Positions 16,801 to 24,189 of a stretch of DNA of 64,000 bases are shown in pieces. Location: NCBI RefSeq assembly GCF_000742835.1, contig NZ_CP008941.1, positions 1,011,001 through 1,075,000 of the forward strand. Direction: 5' to 3'. How positions within the stretch are numbered: position 1 is the first letter of the stretch; each line of letters begins with the position of its first letter. The translations under genes were made by a program, and so were the position numbers. Under the pieces are notes generated by a model. That model saw only the letters and a list, made by a program, of their open reading frames with translations, searched no databases and was not told where the DNA came from. Source of the stretch: Candidatus Paracaedibacter acanthamoebae. Lineage in GTDB: Bacteria; Pseudomonadota; Alphaproteobacteria; Paracaedibacterales; Paracaedibacteraceae.

Positions 16801-19001
16801 CCAGCTAACATAATTTTTTTAATATGGGGAGCTTTTTGGAATTTTTGAGATTCTAATAAAGAGTCCATTAAAGAAGGAGTGCTTAATAAAGCTGTCACTT
16901 GATGCTTTGATATAAGTTGAATTATATAATCCGCATCACTCAGGCCTTCTCCAGAAGGTATAATCACTTGCGCTCCATTGAGTAATGGCCACCATAAGCT
17001 GACGACAGCTCCATCAAAGCTAAACGAGAACTGATGAAGATATTGATCCTGAGAAGATAAGGGTGTATACTCTTGCCACCATAACAATCGATTACAAATA
17101 CTGTGATGTTCAATCATAACACCCTTGGGCTTACCTGTGGACCCAGAGGTATAGATCACATAGGCTAGATGATGAGGTTGGGTGATATAAAATGGATTTG
17201 ATGTTGGATATTTGATAAGTTTTTCTTGATTTGTGTCTACCAAAAAAACTTCTGCTTCTGTTCTTGGCAATCTCTTAAGAACATCTTGTTGTGTAAGAAT
17301 CAATGAAGCTTTGGTATCCTCTAACATAAACTGGATACGGCCTTGAGGATAGGAAGGATCGATCGGAATATAAGCCCCTCCAGCCTTTAATATCCCTAAT
17401 ATTCCGATAATCATCTCTAACGACCGCTCACAAGCGATTGCCACCAACGTATCGGGCTTAACTCCTTGTTCTCTCAAGTAATGAGCAAGCTGGTTGGCTT
17501 TGGTATTCAATTGCTGATAGGTCAGCTGTTCCTCTTCAAAGATCACTGCTATGTTGTCAGGAGTCCTAGCAACCTGTTCTTCAAACAGCTGGTGAATCGT
17601 CTTGTCTTTGGGATAATCCTTCCCCGTATCATTCCAATCAATCAGAATCTGCTGCTTTTCTTGTCCATTTAGTATTTTTAATTCATTTATTTTTTTATTT
17701 GGGTAATTTAAACTATCATCTAATAGAACTCGCCAGTGATCCACCATACATTCGATGGTAGTCCTAGTATATATGTTAGCATTATACTTTAAGATAATCT
17801 GATAACTGTTTTTTTCTGAATATATCTCCATAATAATATCGAGTGGTAATTTCCCAGCCTCTAGATCAATGATTTCGCACTCTATCCCTTGTAGATTTAT
17901 TAAATTCAATATGGAATTGTTAAAAGAAAATGCTACCTGGTATAGTGTTTCTCGATTGATTGTTCTCGGCAAGTTTAATTCAGTCGCAAGTTGTCCTAAA
18001 GAAACGTCTTGATATGCATATCCTTCTAGGACAGAATCTTCGTTTTCGCAAAGAAGATCAATGAAACTCATGGAGGATTTGATTTGAATTCGAATAGGTA
18101 AAGTTTTAACAAAATAACCAATGGTATTTTCTATCTCTTCACTCATCCTCCCTAAAAAAGGTACTCCTATGGTAAAATCATCCTGATTTGAATAACGATA
18201 CAAAAGGCCACTATATGCTGAGAATAATAAATTAAAGGGCGTTACGTTATTGGCTTTTGAGAAATTTGATATCTTTAAACAAATATCTGCAGGTAAATCA
18301 TACTTGTATATATTTATATCTGGGCTTATGGGTTCTCTTGGTCTATCAATAGGCAAGTCAATTGGTCTTAGATCTTTCAACTTGGATTTCCAATACTCTA
18401 AATTCTCACCTAATTCGCTAAATGTATGGTTTTCTTGCTGTTCAATGTACTCTCTGTAAGAATAGCTTGGAAGTAATGAAAAAGCCTCCATTTCCCCTGA
18501 AAAAGCATTGTAAGCTCTACTTAATTCCTCAAAGAATATTTTATATGAAGCTCCATCAAAAATAATGTGATGCAAAGCTATTATTAATACATGAACCTCT
18601 GGGGAATATTGAATTAGGGTAAATTTAACGAGAGGGCCTGCTTCTTGATCAAAAACTTTATTCATCTCAAGCTCAAAGACTTCCTGAGCATGAGCTTTGA
18701 TCATATTTTCATCATCACCTAAACTTGAACAATCTTTCATTGTAGAAGTAAGATTAATAGTAGAATTTATTTTAAAAAAGAGCTCTCCCTTTTCTTGAAT
18801 GATTATTGCTCTTAACAATTCATGGCGGCTTATAATTTCCTCAAGAGCTTTTAATAAGGCAGATTGGTTAAGTTTTCCATTCAGCTTAATTGCCATGCCA
18901 GTAGTATACATAGATGTATCGGGATAAATTGCATTATGGTGCCAAAGTTGTTGCTGTCCTAAAGAAAGCTTAAAACTTGTCGATGCGTCGTTAAGTTTCA
19001 T
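10830..19001 (-). CDS. nonribosomal peptide synthetase, modules 1-2 and start of module 3
   Basis: The 2723-residue frame encodes C1 (HHIIFDG, residues ~10-440), A1 (~450-960), T1 (GGHSL ~1014), C2 (HHSVADG ~1215), A2 (~1520-2010), T2, C3 (HHSVADG ~2280) and the first ~150 residues of A3. It stops at AEVFL because the T8 run seen at the same place in the sister modules (7618-7625, 14024-14031 on the plus strand as A8) is T7 here (10834-10840). Restoring one base joins it to 6163-10836 and gives ~4279 residues, C-A-T four times. The start has an AAGGGAAGAG ribosome site. Pocket readings: A2 DILQLGVIWK (glycine-like), A1 roughly DGVLMAFIIK (no prediction). C1 at the N terminus could accept an upstream acyl or peptidyl donor. 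Confidence 0.9.
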   Translation of the reverse strand: MKLNDASTSFKLSLGQQQLWHHNAIYPDTSMYTTGMAIKLNGKLNQSALLKALEEIISRHELLRAIIIQEKGELFFKINSTINLTSTMKDCSSLGDDENMIKAHAQEVFELEMNKVFDQEAGPLVKFTLIQYSPEVHVLIIALHHIIFDGASYKIFFEELSRAYNAFSGEMEAFSLLPSYSYREYIEQQENHTFSELGENLEYWKSKLKDLRPIDLPIDRPREPISPDINIYKYDLPADICLKISNFSKANNVTPFNLLFSAYSGLLYRYSNQDDFTIGVPFLGRMSEEIENTIGYFVKTLPIRIQIKSSMSFIDLLCENEDSVLEGYAYQDVSLGQLATELNLPRTINRETLYQVAFSFNNSILNLINLQGIECEIIDLEAGKLPLDIIMEIYSEKNSYQIILKYNANIYTRTTIECMVDHWRVLLDDSLNYPNKKINELKILNGQEKQQILIDWNDTGKDYPKDKTIHQLFEEQVARTPDNIAVIFEEEQLTYQQLNTKANQLAHYLREQGVKPDTLVAIACERSLEMIIGILGILKAGGAYIPIDPSYPQGRIQFMLEDTKASLILTQQDVLKRLPRTEAEVFLVDTNQEKLIKYPTSNPFYITQPHHLAYVIYTSGSTGKPKGVMIEHHSICNRLLWWQEYTPLSSQDQYLHQFSFSFDGAVVSLWWPLLNGAQVIIPSGEGLSDADYIIQLISKHQVTALLSTPSLMDSLLESQKFQKAPHIKKIMLAGETFTQKTFKKISSVEGQKIYNFYGPTESSIITTSYDGTGQNITTLTVPIGSPVANTQVYILDPSLNPVPVGVPGELYIGGEGLARGYLNRPELTAERFIANPFRTEGDKQKGKNDRLYRTGDLCRWLEDGNIEYIGRCDDQVKIRGFRIELGEIEAALLKHPQVKEAVVIAREDTPGDKRLVGYLVFKDKGQGAIDVTELRAHLQTVLPDYMVPSAFVILDAIPLTANGKVDRKGLPAPEYRGDEKAYAAPRTETEKALCEIWKSVLKVDKVGIYDNFFELGGHSLLATQVVSRLRSQYGVELSLRDFFKSAVIVDLAKGIASKDATPKDEEFPLLPIQRSEKLPLSFAQARLWFIDQLKPGSALYNIPMALRLEGFLDQNALQAALNKLIERHEALRTVFKTEEGEPYQIIKENLNLDLPLVDLSLLKAEARVSKLKECIEEETLAPFDLIEGPLIRAALIKQNEQEHIFVLTIHHSVADGWSMGIIIDELSELYNATLESREADLAPLPVQYADFSVWQREHLKEEGAAYQKLLAYWEEELQRVPTLLELPTDYSRPPVQSYKGSRTSFSLSPTLTKKLIELSEETQATLFMTLLSAFYALLYRYTNQEDIVVGSPIANRNRQEIERVVGFFVNTLALRANLSSDLSFKDLLLQVKQKALEAYDHQDLPFEKLVEHLEIERSLAQEPIVQVMFILQNAAENSALKLKGLKAKEQTFEYPVAKFDLTLNLIETDGCLQGSFEYAIDLFKLETIERMQRHFQNLLEEIVENPDKNLAQLEMLAAEEKHQLINTWNATQRDYPEDKTIHQQFETQLLKTPNNIAVIFEGQELTYQELNKRANQLAHYLREQGVKPDALVAIACERSLEMIIGILAILKAGGAYVPIDPSYPQDRIQFMLEDTKASMILTQQDVLKRLPRTEAEVFFVDTDQEKLTKYPTSNPNHITQPHHLAYVIYTSGSTGKPKGVTIEHRSVLNLLMSIQENVKLTQADSWLALTTITFDIAGLEIYLPLITGSSFVVTKQKGEADPDYLKRIVDARNISIIQATPSTWRMLLDSGWTSREGMKILTGGEALSIKLFKDLKNLTPYVYNVYGPTETTIWSTFTPLEGDSPTIGKSVANTQVYILDPSLNPVPVGVPGELYIGGEGLARGYLNRPELTAERFIANPFRTEGDKQKGKNDRLYRTGDLCRWLEDGNIEYIGRCDDQVKIRGFRIELGEIEAALLKHPQVKEAVVIAREDTPGDKRLVGYLVFKDKGQGAIDVTELRAHLQTVLPDYMVPSAFVILDAIPLTANGKVDRKGLPAPEYRGDEKAYAAPRTETEKALCEIWKSVLKVDKVGIYDNFFELGGHSLLATQVVSRLRSQYGVELSLRDFFKSAVIVDLAKGIASKDATPKDEEFPLLPIQRSEKLPLSFAQARLWFIDQLKPGSALYNIPMALRLEGFLDQNALQAALNKLIERHEALRTVFKTEEGEPYQIIKENLNLDLPLVDLSLLKAEARVSKLKECIEEETLAPFDLIEGPLIRAALIKQNEQEHIFVLTIHHSVADGWSMGIIIDELSELYNATLESREADLAPLPVQYADFSVWQREHLKEEGAAYQKLLAYWEEELQRVPTLLELPTDYSRPPVQSYKGSRTSFSLSPTLTKKLIELSEETQATLFMTLLSAFYALLYRYTNQEDIVVGSPIANRNRQEIERVVGFFVNTLALRANLSSDLSFKDLLLQVKQKALEAYDHQDLPFEKLVEHLEIERSLAQEPIVQVMFILQNAAENSALKLKGLKAKEQTFEYPVAKFDLTLNLIETDGCLQGSFEYAIDLFKLETIERMQRHFQNLLEEIVENPDKNLAQLEMLAAEEKHQLINTWNATQRDYPEDKTIHQQFETQLLKTPNNIAVIFEGQELTYQELNKRANQLAHYLREQGVKPDALVAIACERSLEMIIGILAILKAGGAYVPIDPSYPQDRIQFMLEDTKASMILTQQDVLKRLPRTEAEVFL
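13442..16634 (-). repeat. NRPS module repeat, copy upstream (3192-bp period)
   Basis: This is the sister of 7037-10228. It contains T1, C2 and A2 with the same glycine-type core as A4. Near-identity of long repeats implies recent duplication or ongoing gene conversion. It is also a known cause of assembly collapse or expansion. Confidence 0.85.
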
Positions 19002-19201
19002 TTAAACTCTTCCCTTATAATTATTTTCTCTTAATTTTATATATTCTTTTATTTCTTAAGCGGCTCTAATTTCGAGTTTTGTTGCATGAGCAACCAATAC
19101 TGAATATTCTATTCTTATCCCTTCTCTATCACTTTGATCAGTAGCATATAAAAATAATAATTTCCAAAAGAAATTCATTCTGTTATACTAGTGTACGTGT
19201 C

Positions 19202-19892
19202 TTACGAGCAAACATAGTGAGCTATCCTCAAAGGCCTATCGATGTGTAAGGCGCCTGCATATTCTGGTACAGGCTCATAATAGTAAGAGAACCCTTTTTC
19301 TTCATTCCAGGCACCCTCAAAAGCAAAAGGGATGTGTTCATGCCTCAACCACCCTGTTCCTTTTGCTTTTATGTAAGCCTCTTGACACACCCACCTTTTA
19401 AAAAAGGCTTCTACCCTTTTATTTTGGGGCATTGATGCCAATTGCGCTCGTTCAGATATGCTAAAAATTTTTTTGGATAGATAGCTCGTCGGTGTCTAGA
19501 TCTTGGTTAATATATTCTATATCGACCCCCACTTCGTATGTGGAAGAGAAAGCATAAAGGGCGTAATCTTTAGAATGAGAGAGATTAAAATAGAGCCCCT
19601 CCTCTTCAACTAAACAAGGCTTCCCCCATAGGCCATAAACGATTTCAACATTTTGGGGTGCTTTTTCAAGATAGTAAGACAAAAGATATCTTAGGATTCC
19701 GCGTGCCGCCACAAATTGGCATCGATCCTTAGAAAACCTAAAGGCCTTTGCTCTTTCTAATTCATCTACGGATAAAATCGATTGCCAATAAACTTCTCGG
19801 ATTTTATCATTGAGCAGATGGGCTAGCCAGAGATGGACTTCATCATTAAGGAGAACTTTCTTATGAAATCTATCATGTTCATCATTGCGCAT
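19202..19892 (-). pseudogene. Sfp-type 4'-phosphopantetheinyl transferase, frameshifted
   Basis: The enzyme would transfer phosphopantetheine from CoA to the carrier-domain serines of the synthetase. The first frame (19461-19892, 143 residues) has the family motifs GKPCLVEEEGLYFNLSHSKD and VGVDIE. The second (19202-19441) has WVCQEAYIKAKGTGW, matching the (F/W)xxKE(A/S)xxKxxG metal/CoA motif. They are joined by ISERAQLASMPQN if one A is removed from an A7 run (complement of 19466-19472), so a single-base insertion breaks the gene. It sits between the type II thioesterase and the synthetase on the same strand, the usual position for a dedicated activator. It could be a pseudogene, a slippage-rescued gene or a sequencing error. 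Confidence 0.8.
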
Positions 19893-20002
19893 TTGATATT
19901 AATTCCCAAACCCTGAATCCATCAGGAAAGCTTTATAAATTTATTTTCATGATTTAATCGTGTGATTTTGTCAAGCACCTATAATTGGTCTCGTTTCAAA
20001 GT

Positions 20003-20022
20003 GGTTCTGTCGCATCTGTGAA
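20003..20022. repeat. solitary IS6-type terminal repeat
   Basis: The sequence GGTTCTGTCGCATCTGTGA matches the end of the type B IS6 elements (GGTACTGTCGCATCTGTTTGA) and the decayed relative at 35500. No transposase lies nearby. It sits in the 144-bp gap between the thioesterase and phosphopantetheinyl transferase genes and looks like a deletion scar. Confidence 0.45.
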
Positions 20023-20036
20023 GGAAGATTATGGTT

Positions 20037-20786
20037 TTAAGGAAAATTATCTGCTATTTGATTGATAATTTTTAATATAGTTTTTTGATTATCCTTAATA
20101 AAGAAGTGCTGTCCAGGAAATGATAGATGTTCGAATTTTCCTCTTGTATATGCTGACCAAGCAAGAATTTCTTCTTGATTAACGCTTTGATCATCGGTTC
20201 CTGAAAGAGCGAGAATATCAAAGGGGAATGGTTTGGGCTTCGAAAAACTATAATTTTCATAGATGCTAGAATCACTTTTTATTATATGTAGAAATAAATT
20301 TAAAAGATCGTCGTTGTTTAATATGCATTCATCTATGCCATTATAGGCTTTCAGCTGCTCTTTTAAATTTGTATCATCTAATTGAGAACTCCTTATTGGG
20401 GAAAGTAAATGAGGTGCTTTGGCAGCTGAAATGATCATATGACAGGGGTATAGAAAATATAATTGATGAATGGTTTTGATAAACTCAAATGCAATTAAAG
20501 CACCCATGCTATGCCCAAATACAAAAAAAGGTTTATTTTTATAGATGCTAAACCCTTTACTTAATTCATCAGTAATTTCTTTTATATTATTTCTTAGTGG
20601 CTCACTAAATCTATTTTCTCTTCCAGGAAGTTGAATAGCGATCATTTCAATTTTAGGAGAAAGGTACTCTAACCATGGATAAAATGTTGAAGCGCCTCCC
20701 CCCGCATGATGGAAGCAAAAAAGTCTAATTGCAGCTTCCGGTTTTTTTTTATATTGTAAATAACAACCTGGATTGTTCACTATCAA
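20037..20786 (-). CDS. type II thioesterase (external editing thioesterase of NRPS)
   Basis: The 249-residue alpha/beta hydrolase has the GrsT/TycF-family features: FCFHHAGGGAS near residue 25, QLPGRENRF, the nucleophile motif GHSMGA (Ser ~92), an Asp in ALSGTDDQSV (~residue 197) and the catalytic His in PGQHFFI (~residue 227). Family members remove stalled or wrong acyl groups from carrier domains and help regenerate misprimed carriers. Length is normal and the frame is intact. It is the first gene of the minus-strand NRPS operon, 144 bp ahead of the phosphopantetheinyl transferase. The synthetase beside it lacks its own terminal thioesterase, so this protein might also assist release, which is not its usual role. 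Confidence 0.9.
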   Translation of the reverse strand: MIVNNPGCYLQYKKKPEAAIRLFCFHHAGGGASTFYPWLEYLSPKIEMIAIQLPGRENRFSEPLRNNIKEITDELSKGFSIYKNKPFFVFGHSMGALIAFEFIKTIHQLYFLYPCHMIISAAKAPHLLSPIRSSQLDDTNLKEQLKAYNGIDECILNNDDLLNLFLHIIKSDSSIYENYSFSKPKPFPFDILALSGTDDQSVNQEEILAWSAYTRGKFEHLSFPGQHFFIKDNQKTILKIINQIADNFP

Positions 20787-21009
20787 AATACTCCCTATTC
20801 TTAAAATGTTGCATATCTGTGTAAACTTTTTAATAGTAAGAATTACGCTCTGAATTAAGCCTCTCTGCCATTTAATTCAAAGGGCTGTCTAGTGTCAAGA
20901 TTTTTCCCCATGCGCGACAACAATTTTTACCCATTTTGGCTGTTGGAGCCATATTAATGGATGTGTTTAGTCCTAAATTATGGATGGTATATATATATTG
21001 AATTCCCGT

Positions 21010-21843
21010 GGTACTGTCGCATCTGTTTGAGGAGAGTATAATTGTGAGTAAGACGGCCTGATTTTGGACACCCTAAGCCATTAGGTTGGCAAAATTAAGA
21101 AATGCAGATTGAGAAGCTGTTTGTCCAATTATTTGCCCTTTTTGTATCATACGAATATTTTCGATTCCTGAAATAGTCTGTTTGGCTGAATAGAAGTTTT
21201 TAAACCCAAGAGTTGGCCTTGTTCGTTTCTTGATAAATCGATGATCCTGCTCAACAATATTGTTGAGATATTTGATTTGTCGTATCTCAATTTCATCGCC
21301 TTTTGAGACATTCTTATTAAAATAATCAAGGGCTGCTTTGTTGCTACAACTCTTGTCAACTGTCACTTTGTCAGGCTTTCCATTCTGCTTGAAAGCCTTT
21401 CTGAAAAAGGCCTTTGCAGCATCAGCATCTCTTTTGGCTCGCAGTAGAAAGTCAATAGTATTTCCTTGACTATCGACGGACCGATAAAGGTAAACCCATT
21501 TCCCGTTCAACTTGATATAAGTCTCGTCCATGCGCCAGCTCCCCCTAACTGGTTTTTTGCGCTGACGAACACGCTTATCAATTAGATACACAAACCGACG
21601 CACCCATCTCTGTAACGTCGAATGGTCGATAATGGCCCCTCTGATCATCATCATTTCTTCCAAGTCTCTGTAGCTTAGAGAAAATCGACATTTCATATAC
21701 ACAAAAAGCATGATAACTGAGGGAGAAGAACAAAATCCTTTAAAATGGGGAAGAAGACGGGGACATATGGTGAGCATCTAAACAGACTGTTTTCTAAGCC
21801 TTTACACCTTAATCTCTCAATTTTCAACAAATGCGACAGTACC
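21010..21843 (-). mobile_element. IS6-family insertion sequence (type B), copy 2
   Basis: The 834-bp element has the same ends as the copy at 2470-3303 and the same orientation, exactly 18,540 bp away. Its right end truncates a serine-recombinase gene whose last codons survive at 21844-21992. It forms the right border of the NRPS segment. Confidence 0.9.
21073..21777 (-). CDS. IS6-family DDE transposase (type B), copy 2
   Basis: The protein is identical in sequence to that at 2533-3237, with the same intact DDE triad and family length (234 residues). The pair in direct orientation around the NRPS operon is the arrangement from which IS26-type elements generate pseudo-compound transposons and translocatable units. 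This is known for the family; action here is inferred. Confidence 0.92.
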   Translation of the reverse strand: MLTICPRLLPHFKGFCSSPSVIMLFVYMKCRFSLSYRDLEEMMMIRGAIIDHSTLQRWVRRFVYLIDKRVRQRKKPVRGSWRMDETYIKLNGKWVYLYRSVDSQGNTIDFLLRAKRDADAAKAFFRKAFKQNGKPDKVTVDKSCSNKAALDYFNKNVSKGDEIEIRQIKYLNNIVEQDHRFIKKRTRPTLGFKNFYSAKQTISGIENIRMIQKGQIIGQTASQSAFLNFANLMA

Positions 21844-21992
21844 CATTTAAAGGGCGTACTGCTAACCCTAAACGAAACGAAAATATTGTTACAATTTTGA
21901 ACGCAGGTAAAAGCTATAGCGATATTGTGAATCTTCTCGGATGTTCACGATCCACAATCTCAAAAGTACGCAAATCTACATCCAAACCCTAA
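21844..21992 (+). pseudogene. serine recombinase, C-terminal HTH fragment
   Basis: The plus-strand frame running out of the IS6 end reads FKGRTANPKRNENIVTIL, then NAGKSYSDIVNLLGCSRSTI and SKVRKSTSKP before TAA at 21990. This is the C-terminal DNA-binding helix-turn-helix of resolvase/invertase-type recombinases (GKSYSDIVNLLGCSRSTISKV). The catalytic domain was removed by the IS6 insertion. Confidence 0.7.
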
Positions 21993-22019
21993 TTTCTGCC
22001 CTTTCCCGCAAACTAGCCC

Positions 22020-22717
22020 GTGCGACACGAAGTCGCCAATAAGAGCTGTGGTGCTCTTAACTTTAAGAAAATACCACCATCCATGCTGCTGGATGAACCT
22101 ACGATCCTGAATCAAGAGCGGATCGGACAACGCAGCGAAGCATGTAAATGCGGGATTCAAAGCGCGAGCCAAGGATCCTCCTGGTAGCCGAAACTAGGTG
22201 AGCGCTAGGTAGCTGATATGCCGAAGGTATCTGAACCTGTGACAAAAGATCGTGATTTGCAACAAGGGTAATGGCTGAGCCCCTTGTATAGGAAACCGGA
22301 AGAAGTGAGGGGGTAAGCTTCTTCGCAGCCGTTAAGGTTTCCCGGTCTCTAGCAGGCGGCTAAGTCAGCATGCTCTTATGGCGAAACTTGGTAAGCCGGT
22401 AGAACTTCTCTTTTAACAAGGGAGGACAGTCAATCGTAAGAGAGACCTATGGTTTTGCCGGTAAAGGATGCTCGAGAAAGCAAAGGCCTCTTTGTAATGA
22501 AGGGGATACGGGTTTAAATGTCACCCGGCACGAAAGTGAGCCCACTTCGAGCAGGTCCTCAATGGTGAGAGAATTTGGAGAATCAAACTTATGAAAGAAC
22601 GCAAATGACAGCGACACAATCGACTGGTGCCCTTTCAACAAAAGCCGGTAAATCATGGTCCACATTAAATTGGGACCCGATCAAAGCTTCTGTCTTTCGA
22701 CTCCAAGTGCGTATCGC
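22020..22717 (+). mobile_element. group II intron remnant (5' ribozyme part plus RT start)
   Basis: It starts with GTGCGACACGAAGTCGCC, a canonical group II intron 5' end (GUGYG). About 570 bp of structured, relatively GC-rich sequence follow, including GGCACGAAAGTGAGCCC. It ends with an RT N-terminal reading (SWSTLNWDPIKASVFRLQVR) cut by the IS6 element at 22718. The reverse transcriptase body, domains V/VI and the 3' splice site are absent, so it cannot splice alone. It is related to, but not identical with, the remnant at 3826-4575. Confidence 0.7.
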
Positions 22718-23553
22718 GGCACCGTCAACTTAACAAAGGATCAAAATAGGAATAAAGTAAGGAAAAAATAAACCTGGTATGATTCTGTCATGTCTTTAAC
22801 CAAAGCTCCCAAACGTCACCGCTTCCCAGTCTCAATAATCAGTCAAGCTGTATGGCTTTATTACCGCTTTAACCTTAGTTATAGAGATGTCCAGGAACAA
22901 CTAGCCTTTCGAGGAATTATCCTGAGTCATGAGACAGTCAGGAAATGGTGCACTAAATTCGCTCTTCATTTTATAGATGTCATCAAGAAGCATGAGAGGA
23001 AACCAAGTGATAAATGGCACCTGGATGAAATGGCTCTTAAGATTAATGGAGAGGTGTTTGTCTTATGGAGAGCCGTCGATAGCGACGGAATCGAGCTCGA
23101 TATCTTTCTCCAAAAACATCGCAATAAGAAATCTGCTATCAGATTCCTAAGCCGATTATTGGGGACGTACCCAGCCCCAAGAGTTATTGTTACCGACAAA
23201 TTGAAAAGCTATGTAAAGCCGATCCAATTCATGTGCCGTAAAGCAGATCACAGGACTCACAAGCGGCTCAACAATCGTATTGAAAACGCCCATCAACCGA
23301 CTCGCCGCAAAGAAAAATGCTTGATAAAATTTAAGTCTGCTCCTGGCGTTCAGAGATTATTGTCCCTGATGGGGAAGGTCCGCAATATCTTTTCAGTAGA
23401 AGTTAGTCGGTACAAGAATAAAGCTCCTGATCAACGGTTTGCTTTTGCCGCCGCCAAGACCATTTGGCTGGAGGCGGCTCTAGAGCTTCTTTCTGTCTAA
23501 AATTGACAGTTCATAACCACAATATAACCTTTTTTAGTTAAGTTGACGGTGCC
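22718..23553 (+). mobile_element. IS6-family insertion sequence (type C), complete
   Basis: The 836-bp unit is bounded by inverted repeats GGCACCGTCAACTTAACAAA and its near-complement ending GTTGACGGTGCC at 23553. One transposase gene lies inside. The flanking 8-mers differ, so no target duplication is seen. It truncates a group II intron remnant on the left and a secreted hypothetical protein gene on the right. Confidence 0.85.
22790..23500 (+). CDS. IS6-family DDE transposase (type C)
   Basis: The 236-residue protein has the IS6 layout: an N-terminal HTH-like region (FNLSYRDVQEQLAFRGIILS), a DDE core with Asp in WHLDEMALKINGEVFVLWRA, Asp in VIVTDKLKSY, and Glu in NRIENAHQPTRRKE. Length is normal and the frame is open, so it is likely functional. 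It belongs to a different IS6 subgroup from types A and B: the Glu block is NRIENAHQ rather than (L/V)EQDHR. It would move only its own element. Confidence 0.9.
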   Translation: MSLTKAPKRHRFPVSIISQAVWLYYRFNLSYRDVQEQLAFRGIILSHETVRKWCTKFALHFIDVIKKHERKPSDKWHLDEMALKINGEVFVLWRAVDSDGIELDIFLQKHRNKKSAIRFLSRLLGTYPAPRVIVTDKLKSYVKPIQFMCRKADHRTHKRLNNRIENAHQPTRRKEKCLIKFKSAPGVQRLLSLMGKVRNIFSVEVSRYKNKAPDQRFAFAAAKTIWLEAALELLSV

Positions 23554-24045
23554 AATCCAACAATTAATTCTCGAAATTGGTGCTTCTTTTGGAGTATAAT
23601 GTGGGTCCCCAATATTCAACCGATCTAATTCAGTGGCCACTTGCGCTAAAACATAACATCCGCTGTGATATAATGGATCCAATTTAAAATCAGTTATATC
23701 ATCATTAGTGAAAGTATAATGCTTATTAAACCATCCATCATTGTGCAACCCGAAAAATGGTAACCATGCAGCAGGCAAGCCACTGTTGATTCCTGTTGAT
23801 CGATAAAAGGGAATTTCACTATCATCAATTAAGCGAACGACAATAATAGGCCTTTTCTTATACTCTGTTATACTACTTAAGCCTTTAATCATCATGATCT
23901 GATTTTCAGTACGGCAGTCTGGACTAAGTAAATACATTTTACGTTGAGCAACAATATTATTTTCTTGTCCCCCGCTAGGTTGCTCCATAGCATATACATT
24001 AATCATCCCCAATAGAATACTTATTATACCACTTACTATCTTCAT
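23497..24045 (-). CDS. secreted hypothetical protein, 3' end replaced by IS6 terminus
   Basis: The N terminus is a signal-peptide-like segment (MKIVSGIISILLGMINVYAM) with a likely cleavage after the VYA motif, so the protein is probably exported. The mature part is not recognised; it contains a PIIVVRLIDDSEIPFYRSTG stretch and two cysteines. The final ~18 residues (GTVNLTKKGYIVVMNCQF) come from the IS6-type C element, so the true C terminus beyond 23554 is lost. Neighbouring secreted proteins with a similar short signal peptide (24190, 32594, 40735) suggest a common secreted repertoire. Function is unknown. Confidence 0.5.
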   Translation of the reverse strand: MKIVSGIISILLGMINVYAMEQPSGGQENNIVAQRKMYLLSPDCRTENQIMMIKGLSSITEYKKRPIIVVRLIDDSEIPFYRSTGINSGLPAAWLPFFGLHNDGWFNKHYTFTNDDITDFKLDPLYHSGCYVLAQVATELDRLNIGDPHYTPKEAPISRINCWIGTVNLTKKGYIVVMNCQF

Positions 24046-24189
24046 GCTTCTAACTCGCTAAGTTTTTACCTAAAAAATAAGTTAGCCGATCAAAGACTAA
24101 GTTATTATTGTGAAAATACTGATATTTTTTACATTACCCTTGCCAACCTAAAACTAGGCTGCAATAGAGAGGTCTATTTTTCATCCTCT

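Noticed and set aside
6163-19001. Tandem module repeats considered as a CRISPR-like or satellite array
   Set aside because: The 3.2-kb period coincides exactly with NRPS modules. No short repeat-spacer pattern occurs anywhere in the window.
20003-20022. Operator for the NRPS operon
   Set aside because: The sequence matches IS6-type terminal repeats elsewhere in the window, so an IS scar explains it better.
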